From an uncultured Acidimicrobiales bacterium (lineage in GTDB: Bacteria; Actinomycetota; Acidimicrobiia; Acidimicrobiales; SZUA-35), in contig CALKTH010000022.1 of the NCBI GenBank assembly GCA_937997485.1, forward strand, positions 62,001-126,000: a stretch of 64,000 nt of DNA, read 5' to 3'. The position numbers were made by a program, and so were the translations under genes. Below the pieces are notes generated by a model, which saw nothing but the letters and a program-made list of their open reading frames with translations, made no database searches and was not told where the DNA came from. The stretch's first letter is position 1; each line of letters begins with the position of its first letter. Shown in pieces: positions 43,989 through 53,122 of the stretch.

Positions 43989-44183
43989 TCAGCCTGTCCC
44001 GGTCTCGTGCTGCAGGCCCGGCACGAGACCGGCGCTCTGGAGACGGCGCATGGCGGCGAATTCCGCAACGTCGATCACCACCGCTTCATCCGGCTCACGT
44101 GAGGTGATGAACGAGACGATGCAGTCGTCACAGGTGTTGGTGTGTTGGCGCACGCAGGTGGCGCAATCGATGGAAAGGCTCAT
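43989..44183 (-). CDS. Small two-CxxC protein (64 aa)
   Basis: A short protein starting at the ATG at 44183, preceded by GGGGG. It contains two CxxC pairs, CATC at about 7-10 and CDDC at about 18-21, which could bind one zinc ion or an iron-sulfur centre. A hydrophobic-acidic segment (VVIDVAEFAAMRRLQSAGLV) follows. I do not recognise a named family. It is 36 nt upstream of queG on the same strand, so it may be an accessory of that operon. The longer open frame to 44216 adds 11 unlikely residues. Confidence 0.75.
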   Translation of the reverse strand: MSLSIDCATCVRQHTNTCDDCIVSFITSREPDEAVVIDVAEFAAMRRLQSAGLVPGLQHETGTG

Positions 44184-44236
44184 GCCCCCATCCTGAGCGA
44201 GGGGTGTGACAGCCATCGCGCTCAGGCATCTGGCGG

Positions 44237-44242
44237 TAGCCT
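44237..44242 (+). promoter_or_regulatory. -10 element (TAGCCT) of the alcohol dehydrogenase gene
   Basis: TAGCCT ends 8 nt before the GTG at 44251, indicating a leaderless transcript that may continue into mftABC. Confidence 0.4.
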
Positions 44243-44250
44243 CGGCGTTC

Positions 44251-45414
44251 GTGAAAGCGCTCGAGTTCGGCCGTGAAGAAGCCCGCTATGCCGCAGCGGC
44301 AGTCACCTCTCGGTTCCGTCCGGGAAGTGGTGCCTCCGTCGGCCCGCTCAAGCTTGTGGAGACGTCGTCGAAAGATCTTCCCGGCGAGGGCTGGCATCGG
44401 GTCCGCACACGACTGGCTGGCATCTGCGGGTCCGACCTTGCCACCGTTGATGGCGCCTCCTCCCGCTACTTCGAACCGTGGGTGTCCTTTCCGTTCATCC
44501 CCGGGCACGAAGTTGTTGGCGAGTTGGCCGATGGAACCCGCGTTGTGCTCGAACCGGTCCTCGGGCACGAGGCTCGCGGATTCGCACCTCCGTTCGAGGG
44601 AGCCGCTCCCGGTGACGGGAACGACTACCGCCATCTCGTGAGCGGAGACCTCGAGCCCGGTATTCAGATCGGCTATTGCGAATCCACCGGCGGCGGATGG
44701 TCCTCGGAGTTCGTCGCCCACGAAAGCCAGCTCCACCGGATTCCAGACTCGCTGACCGACGAACAGGCGGTGATGGTCGAGCCAACGGCGGTTGGTGTCC
44801 ATGCGGCACTCCGTGTACCGATCGCCGAAGGCGCAACCGTCGCGGTCCTCGGTGCGGGAACCATGGGTTTGGCTGCGGTCGCAGCGCTTCGAGCATTCAC
44901 GCCGGCCGGCACCATCATCGTTGGGGCCAAGCATCCGGAGCAGAAGGACCTCGCTCGCTCACTGGGCGCCACCGACGTCGTTGCCCCGTCCGAGGTGCCA
45001 CGAGCGGTTCGTCGCATCACGGGAAGCTTCCAAATCGGCGACGACCTTTCCGGCGGGGCGGACGTTGTGATCGACGCCGTGGGATCCGCGGCGTCGGTGG
45101 AGGAAGCCATTGGCATCACTCGGCCTCGGGGTTCGGTCGTCCTGGTGGGCATGCCAGGCAAGGTCGCCATCGACTTCACCGCCCTGTGGCACCGAGAAAC
45201 GCACCTCGTTGGCTCGTATACCTACGGCACTGAGACCCTTGCCGACGGCACCACGCGGCGCAGTTTCGACATGGCAATCGAGCTTGCGGCCAGCGCCGAT
45301 CTCGGACGTTTGGTGAGCGCAACGTACGCCCTCGAAGACTACGAAGAAGCGCTCCGTCATGCAGCGCAATCGGGTCGGCGAGGTGCGGTCAAGGTCTGCT
45401 TCGACCTTCGTTGA
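44251..45414 (+). CDS. MDR-family zinc-binding alcohol dehydrogenase
   Basis: A 387-aa medium-chain dehydrogenase/reductase from the GTG at 44251. Catalytic zinc ligands appear in AGICGSDLATV (Cys) and FIPGHEVVGEL (His-Glu). The Rossmann loop is VAVLGAGTMGLAAVAALRAF. The four-cysteine structural zinc lobe of classical alcohol dehydrogenases is absent. It ends 23 nt before mftA. Mycofactocin-dependent oxidoreductases include MDR nicotinoproteins, so this enzyme is a candidate user of the cofactor; the evidence is position only. Confidence 0.85.
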   Translation: MKALEFGREEARYAAAAVTSRFRPGSGASVGPLKLVETSSKDLPGEGWHRVRTRLAGICGSDLATVDGASSRYFEPWVSFPFIPGHEVVGELADGTRVVLEPVLGHEARGFAPPFEGAAPGDGNDYRHLVSGDLEPGIQIGYCESTGGGWSSEFVAHESQLHRIPDSLTDEQAVMVEPTAVGVHAALRVPIAEGATVAVLGAGTMGLAAVAALRAFTPAGTIIVGAKHPEQKDLARSLGATDVVAPSEVPRAVRRITGSFQIGDDLSGGADVVIDAVGSAASVEEAIGITRPRGSVVLVGMPGKVAIDFTALWHRETHLVGSYTYGTETLADGTTRRSFDMAIELAASADLGRLVSATYALEDYEEALRHAAQSGRRGAVKVCFDLR

Positions 45415-45423
45415 CAGATCCGC

Positions 45424-45429
45424 TAGCTT
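45424..45429 (+). promoter_or_regulatory. -10 element (TAGCTT) of mftA
   Basis: TAGCTT ends 8 nt before the mftA ATG, the same spacing as at other leaderless starts in the window. mftA may therefore have its own promoter as well as readthrough from the dehydrogenase gene. Confidence 0.4.
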
Positions 45430-45437
45430 TGCCCCTC

Positions 45438-45575
45438 ATGGAGCCAACCACCGAACTCGAAGCCCCCGAGACCGAGGCCGCCGTCGGCGCTACCGATCAC
45501 GGCGTGGAGTCCCTGCTCGAGGACGAACTGCTCGTCGAGGAGATCTCGATCGACGGGATGTGCGGCGTCTACTAG
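45438..45575 (+). CDS. mftA: Mycofactocin precursor peptide MftA
   Basis: A 45-aa ribosomal precursor. The leader is acidic (EPTTELEAPETEAAVG, then ESLLEDELLVEEIS) and the product ends IDGMCGVY, the characteristic MftA C-terminus. In the known pathway MftC decarboxylates the terminal tyrosine and crosslinks it to the preceding valine. The peptide is later released and matured into the redox cofactor mycofactocin. The gene is followed 10 nt later by mftB, then mftC. The exact C-terminal motif plus partners makes the assignment firm despite the short length. Confidence 0.95.
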   Translation: MEPTTELEAPETEAAVGATDHGVESLLEDELLVEEISIDGMCGVY

Positions 45576-45585
45576 ACGCCGGCTG

Positions 45586-45897
45586 ATGAACGCCTCGTCG
45601 GCAACGCCCGCCTCGACCGAGGCCTCGCGCACGCCCTTCGATTCCAGCGCCCCTTGGCGGCTTCATCCGAGGGTCGCGCTGCGGCCTGAGCCGTTCGGCG
45701 CGCTCGCCTATCACTACGACAACCGCCGACTGAACTTCCTCCGATCCCCCGATCTGGTGGCGCTGGTCGAAACGATGGGCGCCCACCCCTCTCCCGAGGC
45801 GGCCTTTGCGGCTGCCGGCCTGGATGAACGCCGCTGGTCGGCGTTCGAACGGGCCCTTGCCGCACTGGCCGCATCCGATTTCCTGGAGCCCGCATGA
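45586..45897 (+). CDS. mftB: Mycofactocin peptide chaperone MftB (RRE)
   Basis: MftB is a RiPP recognition element that binds the MftA leader and presents it to MftC. The 103-aa product has the family pattern WRLHPRVALRPEPFGALAYH followed by YDNRRLNFL, then a helical C-terminus (WSAFERALAALAASDFLEP). The first 20 residues are Ser/Ala-rich and likely disordered. Its stop overlaps the mftC start by 4 nt (ATGA). Length and order are standard for mycofactocin loci. Confidence 0.93.
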   Translation: MNASSATPASTEASRTPFDSSAPWRLHPRVALRPEPFGALAYHYDNRRLNFLRSPDLVALVETMGAHPSPEAAFAAAGLDERRWSAFERALAALAASDFLEPA

Positions 45898-47012
45898 CTG
45901 CCCTGACCGAAGAACTCAAGCTCGGGCTCGACGCGCCCATTTGCCTGACCTGGGAGCTCACCTACGCCTGCAACCTCGCCTGTGTGCACTGTCTCAGCTC
46001 ATCTGGACGCCGAGATCCTCGCGAGCTTTCCACCGACGAAGCGAAGGCCGTCATCGACGAGATGCGAGATCTCCAGGTGTTCTACGTGAACATCGGCGGC
46101 GGTGAGCCCATGATCCGTCCCGACTTCTTCGAGCTCGTCGAGTACGCCACCAGCAACGGCGTGGGCGTGAAGTTCTCCACCAATGGGTCACGGATTTCCC
46201 CCGAGCGAGCCGTCCAACTGGCAGGAATGGACTACCTCGACATCCAGATTTCGATCGACGGAGCAGACGCCGCCACCAATGACCGGGTCCGAGGCGAAGG
46301 TTCGTTCCAGACCGCGATTGACGCCATGGAAAACCTCCAAGCCGCCGATTTCGGTCCGTTCAAGATCAGCGTGGTCGTCACCAGAGAGAACATCGGCCAG
46401 CTCGACGACTTCCAAGCACTGGCCGATCACTACGGCGCGGAGCTGCGCCTCACTCGCCTCCGCCCCAGCGGACGAGGCATCGATTCATGGCACGAGCTCC
46501 ATCCGTTGCCTGAGCAGCAGGTCGATCTGTATCACTGGCTTCTCGCTCATCCGCAAACGCTCACCGGAGACTCGTTCTTCCATCTCAACGCGCTCGGAGA
46601 CGAGAACCTCCCGGGCCTCAACCTCTGCGGGGCCGGCCGTGTGGTTTGCTTGATCGACCCCGTCGGCGACGTCTACGCCTGCCCCTTCGTCCTTCATGAC
46701 GACTTCAAGGCGGGCAACGTGCGAGACTCCGGCGGCTTCGGCCACGTCTGGAAGGCCTCTGAGCTCTTCACCGAACTGCGCGAGCCGCAGTCCGCGGGCG
46801 CCTGCGCCAGCTGCGGACAGTTCGACGCCTGTCAGGGCGGGTGCATGGCGGCGAAGTTCTTCACCGGCATGCCGCTCGACGGCCCAGACCCAGAATGCGT
46901 GAGTGGTCATGGCGAGGTCGCACTGTCCGGGATCGGCATCGAAGCTCGCCCGCAGTCCACCAGCAACCATTCCAAGCCTGTTCCTGTGGCACTCGGCGCC
47001 ACACGAGTCTGA
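45894..47012 (+). CDS. mftC: Mycofactocin radical SAM maturase MftC
   Basis: MftC is the radical SAM/SPASM enzyme that oxidatively decarboxylates the MftA C-terminal tyrosine and then forms the Val-Tyr carbon-carbon bond. The 372-aa protein has the cluster motif C26-x3-C30-x2-C33 (TYACNLACVHC) and the SAM-binding NIGGGEPM. It has a SPASM region with NLCGAG, VYACPFV, CASCGQFDACQGGC and PECVSGHG. It overlaps mftB by 4 nt. No mftD, mftE, mftF or mftR follows; the next gene encodes a molybdenum hydroxylase subunit 76 nt downstream. Confidence 0.95.
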   Translation: MTALTEELKLGLDAPICLTWELTYACNLACVHCLSSSGRRDPRELSTDEAKAVIDEMRDLQVFYVNIGGGEPMIRPDFFELVEYATSNGVGVKFSTNGSRISPERAVQLAGMDYLDIQISIDGADAATNDRVRGEGSFQTAIDAMENLQAADFGPFKISVVVTRENIGQLDDFQALADHYGAELRLTRLRPSGRGIDSWHELHPLPEQQVDLYHWLLAHPQTLTGDSFFHLNALGDENLPGLNLCGAGRVVCLIDPVGDVYACPFVLHDDFKAGNVRDSGGFGHVWKASELFTELREPQSAGACASCGQFDACQGGCMAAKFFTGMPLDGPDPECVSGHGEVALSGIGIEARPQSTSNHSKPVPVALGATRV

Positions 47013-47088
47013 ACCAACACGGAGGGCCGGGCCCGCACCGTCGCTCCGCTCACCAACTTCTCAGCATCACTGATCCTCGGAGACACCC

Positions 47089-49362
47089 ATGAGCATTCTT
47101 GGTACGCGCGTCGAGCGCAAAGAAGACCCCGACCTCCTGACCGTCGGGGGCATGTATGTCGACGATCTGGCCCCGGCGGACGCCCTCCACGTAACGTTCG
47201 TGCGCTCGGTGATGGCCCACGCCATCGTGAACTCGATCGACGTCACCGAGGCAGCAGCCATGCCGGGCATCATCGGTGTCTTCACCGCTGCTGATCTCGA
47301 TCTTCAGCCAAAGTCTCCGTCCATTCCCCTGCTCAACCAGGCGATGGTCCGCACGTCGCTGGCCACCGACCGAGTTCGCTACGTCGGTGAGCCGGTTGCG
47401 GCCGTGGTGTCGGAGACGCGGAACCAAGGTGTCGACGCTGCGGAGTTGGTGCTTGTCGACTACGAGCCGCTGGAGGCCGTCGTCACGATGGAGCAGGCGC
47501 TGGAAGACAACGTTCTGCTCTTCCCCGAGGTCGGCACCAACTCACCGTTCGCCATCCCGTCAAACCTCGAAGGCGATCCATTCGCCGAGTGCGAGGTTTC
47601 GGTGAGCCTCTCCTTCCGCAACCAGCGACTGGCGCCGTGCCCGCTTGAACCACGAGCCACCGTGGCGAAGTGGGAAACTGACGCCGACGGCACCGAACGT
47701 CTGACGCAGTGGTCCTCCACCCAGGGCGCGCACGGCACTCGTGATTCGCTGGCCGCCGCGACAGGGGTGGAGCCCGGTCAAGTCCGAGTCATCTGCCCCG
47801 ACGTTGGCGGCGGTTTCGGGGCCAAGAACGGCGGCTATCCCGAGGACATCGTCACCTCACTCTTGGCCCGCAGGCTCGGTCGCCCGACTCGATGGGCGGA
47901 AGCTCGTTCGGAAAGCATGTTGGGGCTCGTCCACGGGAGGGCCTGCCACTTCGACGCCCAGATCGGTGGCTCAAAGGACGGCACGATCACCGCCTACAAC
48001 GTGCACATGACCCAGGATGGTGGCGCCTATGCCGAGGTCGGCGCCGTTCTTCCTTTCATCACGCGTGTCGTCACGAGCGGTGTGTACGACATTCCCGTCG
48101 TCGGGTTCTCCGCTACCTCGACGCTGACGAACACCATGCCGATCGGTGCTTACCGGGGCGCTGGCCGCCCGGAAGCCACACATGCCATCGAGCGGATGAT
48201 CGACGCCTTCGCGGCCGAGATCGGGATGGACCCGGCGGAGGTTCGTCGGAAGAACTTCATTCGTCCCGAGCAGTTCCCCATCCAGACGCCGACCGGTGCC
48301 GACATGGACTCGGGTGAGTACGCCAAGGCGCTGGACGTGGTCATGAGCGCGGCGGACTACCCCGCCCTTCGGGCCGAACAGGCGCGCCGTCGGGAGGACC
48401 CGTCAGCCAAGCTCCTGGGCCTCGGATGGTCGGTGTACGTGGAGATCGCCAACCCAATGAGCAACGGCGAGTTCGGCAGCATCGAGATCCTCCCCGACGG
48501 TTCAGCGATCGCACTCACCGGCTCGTCCTCTCACGGTCAGGGCCATCACACGGCGTTCGCGCAAGTGGCAAGCGAGGTGCTCGGCATCCCTGTCGACAAG
48601 ATCGATGTGCGCCACGGTGACACTGATGAGGTGAAGCGCGGCGGAGGTACCGGCGGTTCCAAGTCCCTCCAGGTCGGTGGCAGCGCCCTGTGGCAAGCCA
48701 GCGAAGCGGCCGTCGAAAAGGCCAAGGACATCGCCGCCGAACTGCTCGAGGCCAACCCGGCCGACATCGTGCTCGATACCGAATCCGGTGCCTTCTCGGT
48801 GACAGGAACGCCAGCGATCGCCAAGAGCTGGGCGGAGATCGGCACGAAGGTGGCCGAAGACGAAGGCATCAACCTGATCGCGGAGATCGACTTCCAACCC
48901 TCGGGCGCAACCTTTCCCTTCGGAGCGCACCTGTCTGTCGTCGAGGTCGATCGCGACACCGGCGAGGTCAGCGTTCTGCGCCACATCGCTTGCGATGATG
49001 CCGGCACGATGGTGAACCCGATGATCGTGGAAGGTCAGGTGCACGGCGGCCTCGCCTCAGGTATTGCTCAAGCCCTCATGGAGGAGTTCGTGTACGACGA
49101 GCAGGGAAACCCTGTGACCTCAAACTTCATGGACTACGCCTTCGCGTCCACGATGGAGCTACCGAGCTTCGAACGTATCCCTCAAGAAACACCAACGCCC
49201 CGCAACCCCATTGGGGCCAAGGGCGTTGGCGAGTCCGGCACCATCGGAGCGACACCTGCGGTCCAGAACGCCGTTGTCGATGCCCTCGGACATCTCGGAA
49301 TTCGGCACGTCGACATCCCCACCACGGCAGAACGCGTGTGGAACGCCATGCAAGTGAGCTGA
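47089..49362 (+). CDS. Molybdenum hydroxylase large subunit (xanthine dehydrogenase/CoxL family)
   Basis: A 757-aa molybdopterin-cytosine-dinucleotide-binding subunit. It has the N-terminal aldehyde oxidase domain, the cofactor loop DVGGGFGAKNGGYPED, and TGSSSHGQGHHTAFAQVASE. The active-site loop is AYRGAGRPE at about 353-361. The catalytic glutamate lies in KGVGESGTIGA at about 714. The loop is not the AYRCSFR of true form I CO dehydrogenase, so it is an aldehyde/purine-type or form II-like enzyme. The FAD and 2Fe-2S subunits that normally accompany it are not adjacent. A GGAGA site precedes the ATG. Confidence 0.92.
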   Translation: MSILGTRVERKEDPDLLTVGGMYVDDLAPADALHVTFVRSVMAHAIVNSIDVTEAAAMPGIIGVFTAADLDLQPKSPSIPLLNQAMVRTSLATDRVRYVGEPVAAVVSETRNQGVDAAELVLVDYEPLEAVVTMEQALEDNVLLFPEVGTNSPFAIPSNLEGDPFAECEVSVSLSFRNQRLAPCPLEPRATVAKWETDADGTERLTQWSSTQGAHGTRDSLAAATGVEPGQVRVICPDVGGGFGAKNGGYPEDIVTSLLARRLGRPTRWAEARSESMLGLVHGRACHFDAQIGGSKDGTITAYNVHMTQDGGAYAEVGAVLPFITRVVTSGVYDIPVVGFSATSTLTNTMPIGAYRGAGRPEATHAIERMIDAFAAEIGMDPAEVRRKNFIRPEQFPIQTPTGADMDSGEYAKALDVVMSAADYPALRAEQARRREDPSAKLLGLGWSVYVEIANPMSNGEFGSIEILPDGSAIALTGSSSHGQGHHTAFAQVASEVLGIPVDKIDVRHGDTDEVKRGGGTGGSKSLQVGGSALWQASEAAVEKAKDIAAELLEANPADIVLDTESGAFSVTGTPAIAKSWAEIGTKVAEDEGINLIAEIDFQPSGATFPFGAHLSVVEVDRDTGEVSVLRHIACDDAGTMVNPMIVEGQVHGGLASGIAQALMEEFVYDEQGNPVTSNFMDYAFASTMELPSFERIPQETPTPRNPIGAKGVGESGTIGATPAVQNAVVDALGHLGIRHVDIPTTAERVWNAMQVS

Positions 49363-49508
49363 AGGTCAAGTGTGACGAGGATGTGACAAACCACTCCTTG
49401 TCGCTGCATGGCCACGCTTCGTGACCAGGCCTCCACTAACTTCCCAACCGTCAGCAGGGCAGCTGACCTGGCCTACGGGCCACAGGGTGAACAGAAGAGA
49501 GCAAGAGC

Positions 49509-52500
49509 ATGCTTCGTCGTTCGACGTTGGTGTTGTTTTCGGTTGCGTTGGCGACCGTCATTGGGCTGAGCGCGGGTCCGTCGCAGGCGGCAGAGGAACC
49601 GATCACCGGCTTCGTCTTTCGAGACCACGATCAAGATGGCACACGTGACGAGCGTGAATTCGGTTTGGCCGGCATCACCGTCATCGCGGCCGATGTAGAT
49701 GGCGTCGAGATCAGCCGGACCGAGACCGAAGGAGACGGCACGTACACACTGACGGGGACCGACGACGGCTCGGCCTATCAGGTTTCCTTCGAGTGGGCGA
49801 CGCCGTATCTGGAGCCCTCAGCAGTTGGACCGGACAGTGGTTCGACCGTGCAGTTCGCTCGCGGTGGCGACACTGTGAACTTCGCCTTGGCCAACCCGGC
49901 CGACTTTTGCGCCCTGAATGAAGGCGACGTCGCCTTCGCCACGAGCTGTTTCGTGAACGGGGACCCCCTGCAGGGCCTACATGCCGATGAGCCGACGATC
50001 GTGTCAACGCTGCGAGCCAGCGGTGTTGCTGGCCGCGACGGAATTCCGGACGCAACGAAGCTCGCTTTTGCGGGGCAGATCGGGTCCACCTACGGCCTCG
50101 CCTTTCAGCCTTCCAGCCAGCGCCTGATGGCAGGAGCGTTTCTCAAGCGGCACGTTGGCCTTGGGGAGGGAGGCATCGACGCCATCTACTCGATCGACAT
50201 CGAGACGGGTGATGTCGGACTCTGGTACGCGGGTATCGACGCTGGAACCGTCCCGTCCAACGCCGAACGAGGCTTGCCGGATGATCCAACCGATGCACCG
50301 ACCAGCCTGGATGCGGACGCCTTTGCGCAGATCATGAAGGTTGGTTGGGGCGATCTCGACTTCAACGAGAACGGCGAGATCCTCTACGCCGCCAATCTGT
50401 TCGACCGCAATATCTACGCCATCGACGTGGCGGCCGTCGACGCAGGCTCGACCGAAGCGCACACGAGCATTGGACGACCAACGTTGGACTGTCCGAACGG
50501 CGTCGACCGCCCCTTCGCTCTCAACATCCAGGACGGCACGGTCGTCGTCGGCGTCACCTGCACCGCCGAGAATGGTGGCACCCGAGCCGACCTCTCGGCT
50601 CACGTGTTCACCTACGACCCGGTCGCTGCCCAGTGGAGCGACCAGGCCATCCTCAATGTCCCACTCGACTACGACGACGGGTGCCTGCTTCGAGACATGG
50701 GCTGCGAAATGCACCCTTGGCTTGACGAGTTCACGTACGACGGCTTCTTCTTCCAGGCCAATGCAGGCACCCCCTTCGAGTTCCCGCTTCGGTCTCAGCC
50801 GATGCTGGCCGACATCGTGTTCGATACCGATGCCAGCCTGATCATCGGTATTCGTGACCGTCAGAGCGACCAGTTCGGACACCGCAACCTCACGCCAATC
50901 GATGACGACAACCTCGTCACGTCAGCGGCCAATGGTGACGTCCTGCGAGCCAGTCCACCAATCGAGCCCGGCGGCACGTTCATCTTGGAGTCCAACGGCA
51001 CCGTCGGGGGCCGACGCTCCTCTGGAACCGGCACCGAGCGCTTTGGTCCGGGGGGCATTGACTCAGGGCAGGGGCCTGGTGGCGGCGAGTTCTATTGGTC
51101 CGACTATGTGCTCGACGGGAACGGGGAGGGTTTCCACTCGGAGAACTTCATGGGGTCTCTGGCCCAGATCGCGGGAACATCAACGTCGGCGGCGACGCAG
51201 GTCGACCCGCGGGATGGGCGTCTCGATGCCGGCGGCATCATCTGGCTCGATCACGACACCGGAGCCAACTCGGACTCGATCGAGCTCTATCAGGACGCAG
51301 CTCCCTCTCAGCCCTCGACGTTCGGCAAGGCCAACGGTCTGGGCGACGTTGAACCGCTGTGTGCCGCAGCGCCCGTGCAGATCGGGAACCGCGCCTGGTT
51401 CGACCGAGACGAGGACGGCATCCAAGACCCAACGGAACCGTCGATCCCCGGCGTCACGGTCATGCTGCTTGATGCAGACGGGAACGTCGTCGAGACGACG
51501 ACGACCGACGCCGGCGGGACGTACGCCTTCTATACCAAGGCCAACACTGCCTACACGGTCATGTTCGATCCCTCGACCGCCGATGTCTCTCAGATTCCTG
51601 AAGTTGCCCAAGCGTCGCATCTGTCGGCGACGGTCGCCACGCAAGGTGACAATGACGAGGTTGATTCGAACCCGGACCCGCTGACCCTGAAGGCAACTGT
51701 TGTCACCGGACGAGCAGGGGCGCATGACCACTCGATCGACGCCGGATTCATCCCGTCGCCGTACCAGATCGGAAACTTGGTCTGGCTCGACAACGACAAC
51801 GATGGCATGGCTGAGGCTGGCGAGCCGGGTATCGCAAACGTGACCGTTCAGCTTTGGCGGGACGAGGATCTCGATGGCGTCAAGGAGACACTCGTCGATG
51901 AGCAGGTCACCGACGCCGAGGGGCACTACCTCTTCACCTTCCTACCGATCGGTTCCTACGGCGTTCTGATTCCTGACCAGTCCGCCGAAGGTGAGCCGCT
52001 CCACAACATGGTGTCGTCCACGCCGACGTCGGCGGAGGCCAACAACGACGTCGACAACGATGACAATGGCATCGACCCTGGACCGAACGATTCACCCGCC
52101 TTGATGTCGGGACTCGTCGAGCTGATCGGCGGTGAACCGCTCGGAGAGACGTTGCGCAAGGACGACCCGACCCCTGATTCAGCCAGCGATGCCATTGACC
52201 CGGTCTCGAACCTGACCGTCGACTTCGGGTTCTTCCAGACATCAGCGATCGGGCAATACATCTGGATCGACGCCGATCGCAACGGCCAGCGCGATTCAGG
52301 TGAAGAGCCTGTCCCGGGTGTGACCGTGCACCTTTGCGATGCGAGTGGAACCATTCTGGACACCCTCGTCTCCGACGAGAACGGCAGCTTCATCTTCGAT
52401 GAGCTGGACCCAGGTTCCTACAAAGTCTGTATCGAGATGGACACGTTGCCCGAGGGCTACACGTTCACCAACCCGAACGTGGGCGATGATGGCAGCGATT

Positions 52501-53090
52501 CCGATGTTGACCCCGCGAACGGTATGTCGACCATCGTCGAGGTCAGCGGCGGCCAATTCACGCTCGACCTCTTCGTCGGCATCGTGCCCCCGACAGCAGC
52601 GCTCGAGGGAGTGGTGTGGCTCGACACCAATCGAGATGGCATCCAAGACCCGAACGAAAGTGGCGTCTCTGGTGTGACCGTGCATCTCTGCGATGCCGAC
52701 ATGGAGAGGATCGCCACGACGCTCACCGACGCCGACGGCACGTACCTCTTCCCCGACGTTGATCCCGGCACGTACTGCGTCTGCTTCGACATGGACACCC
52801 TCCGGGACGGAGCGGTTGCGACCCTCGCCGATGTTGGCGATGACACAGCGGACAGCGACGCCGACCCCTCGACTGGCAAGACACCGGCCGTCACGCTGAC
52901 TGCCGGTGTGACGACTCAGAACATCGACCTCGGCATCGTCGAGCCGATCGTGCTGCCGCCCGCCCTGCCGGTGACAGGCTCCGATCTGTTCCTCTACTTC
53001 GTCGCCGCCGGCCTTCTCATCGCTGGGCTCGGATCCGCATTTGTCTCTGCTCAGCAGCGAGAGAAGCCAGCAACGGTTCGAGCGGACTGA
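49509..53090 (+). CDS. Large SdrD-B repeat surface protein with LPVTG anchor
   Basis: A 1193-aa secreted protein. The signal peptide runs to about ASQA/EEP near residue 28. One SdrD-B (Cna-B-like) module lies at about 32-130. A long central region follows (about 130-600) with repeated Asp/Gly turns that resembles a beta-propeller. Four more SdrD-B modules then start near 623, 752, 913 and 1031, each opening IGN-x-x-W-x-D-x-x-x-DG or similar. The C-terminus has LPVTG (about 1152), a membrane helix and a charged tail, a sortase-type anchor. It is probably a stalk adhesin; Asp-rich loops suggest calcium binding. Confidence 0.88.
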   Translation: MLRRSTLVLFSVALATVIGLSAGPSQAAEEPITGFVFRDHDQDGTRDEREFGLAGITVIAADVDGVEISRTETEGDGTYTLTGTDDGSAYQVSFEWATPYLEPSAVGPDSGSTVQFARGGDTVNFALANPADFCALNEGDVAFATSCFVNGDPLQGLHADEPTIVSTLRASGVAGRDGIPDATKLAFAGQIGSTYGLAFQPSSQRLMAGAFLKRHVGLGEGGIDAIYSIDIETGDVGLWYAGIDAGTVPSNAERGLPDDPTDAPTSLDADAFAQIMKVGWGDLDFNENGEILYAANLFDRNIYAIDVAAVDAGSTEAHTSIGRPTLDCPNGVDRPFALNIQDGTVVVGVTCTAENGGTRADLSAHVFTYDPVAAQWSDQAILNVPLDYDDGCLLRDMGCEMHPWLDEFTYDGFFFQANAGTPFEFPLRSQPMLADIVFDTDASLIIGIRDRQSDQFGHRNLTPIDDDNLVTSAANGDVLRASPPIEPGGTFILESNGTVGGRRSSGTGTERFGPGGIDSGQGPGGGEFYWSDYVLDGNGEGFHSENFMGSLAQIAGTSTSAATQVDPRDGRLDAGGIIWLDHDTGANSDSIELYQDAAPSQPSTFGKANGLGDVEPLCAAAPVQIGNRAWFDRDEDGIQDPTEPSIPGVTVMLLDADGNVVETTTTDAGGTYAFYTKANTAYTVMFDPSTADVSQIPEVAQASHLSATVATQGDNDEVDSNPDPLTLKATVVTGRAGAHDHSIDAGFIPSPYQIGNLVWLDNDNDGMAEAGEPGIANVTVQLWRDEDLDGVKETLVDEQVTDAEGHYLFTFLPIGSYGVLIPDQSAEGEPLHNMVSSTPTSAEANNDVDNDDNGIDPGPNDSPALMSGLVELIGGEPLGETLRKDDPTPDSASDAIDPVSNLTVDFGFFQTSAIGQYIWIDADRNGQRDSGEEPVPGVTVHLCDASGTILDTLVSDENGSFIFDELDPGSYKVCIEMDTLPEGYTFTNPNVGDDGSDSDVDPANGMSTIVEVSGGQFTLDLFVGIVPPTAALEGVVWLDTNRDGIQDPNESGVSGVTVHLCDADMERIATTLTDADGTYLFPDVDPGTYCVCFDMDTLRDGAVATLADVGDDTADSDADPSTGKTPAVTLTAGVTTQNIDLGIVEPIVLPPALPVTGSDLFLYFVAAGLLIAGLGSAFVSAQQREKPATVRAD

Positions 53091-53122
53091 ACAGACCGCC
53101 CGAACGTCCTGAACCCTGCGAA

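Noticed and set aside
47089-49362. Form I aerobic CO dehydrogenase (CoxL)
   Set aside because: The active-site loop reads AYRGAGR, not AYRCSFR, and CoxM and CoxS are absent.
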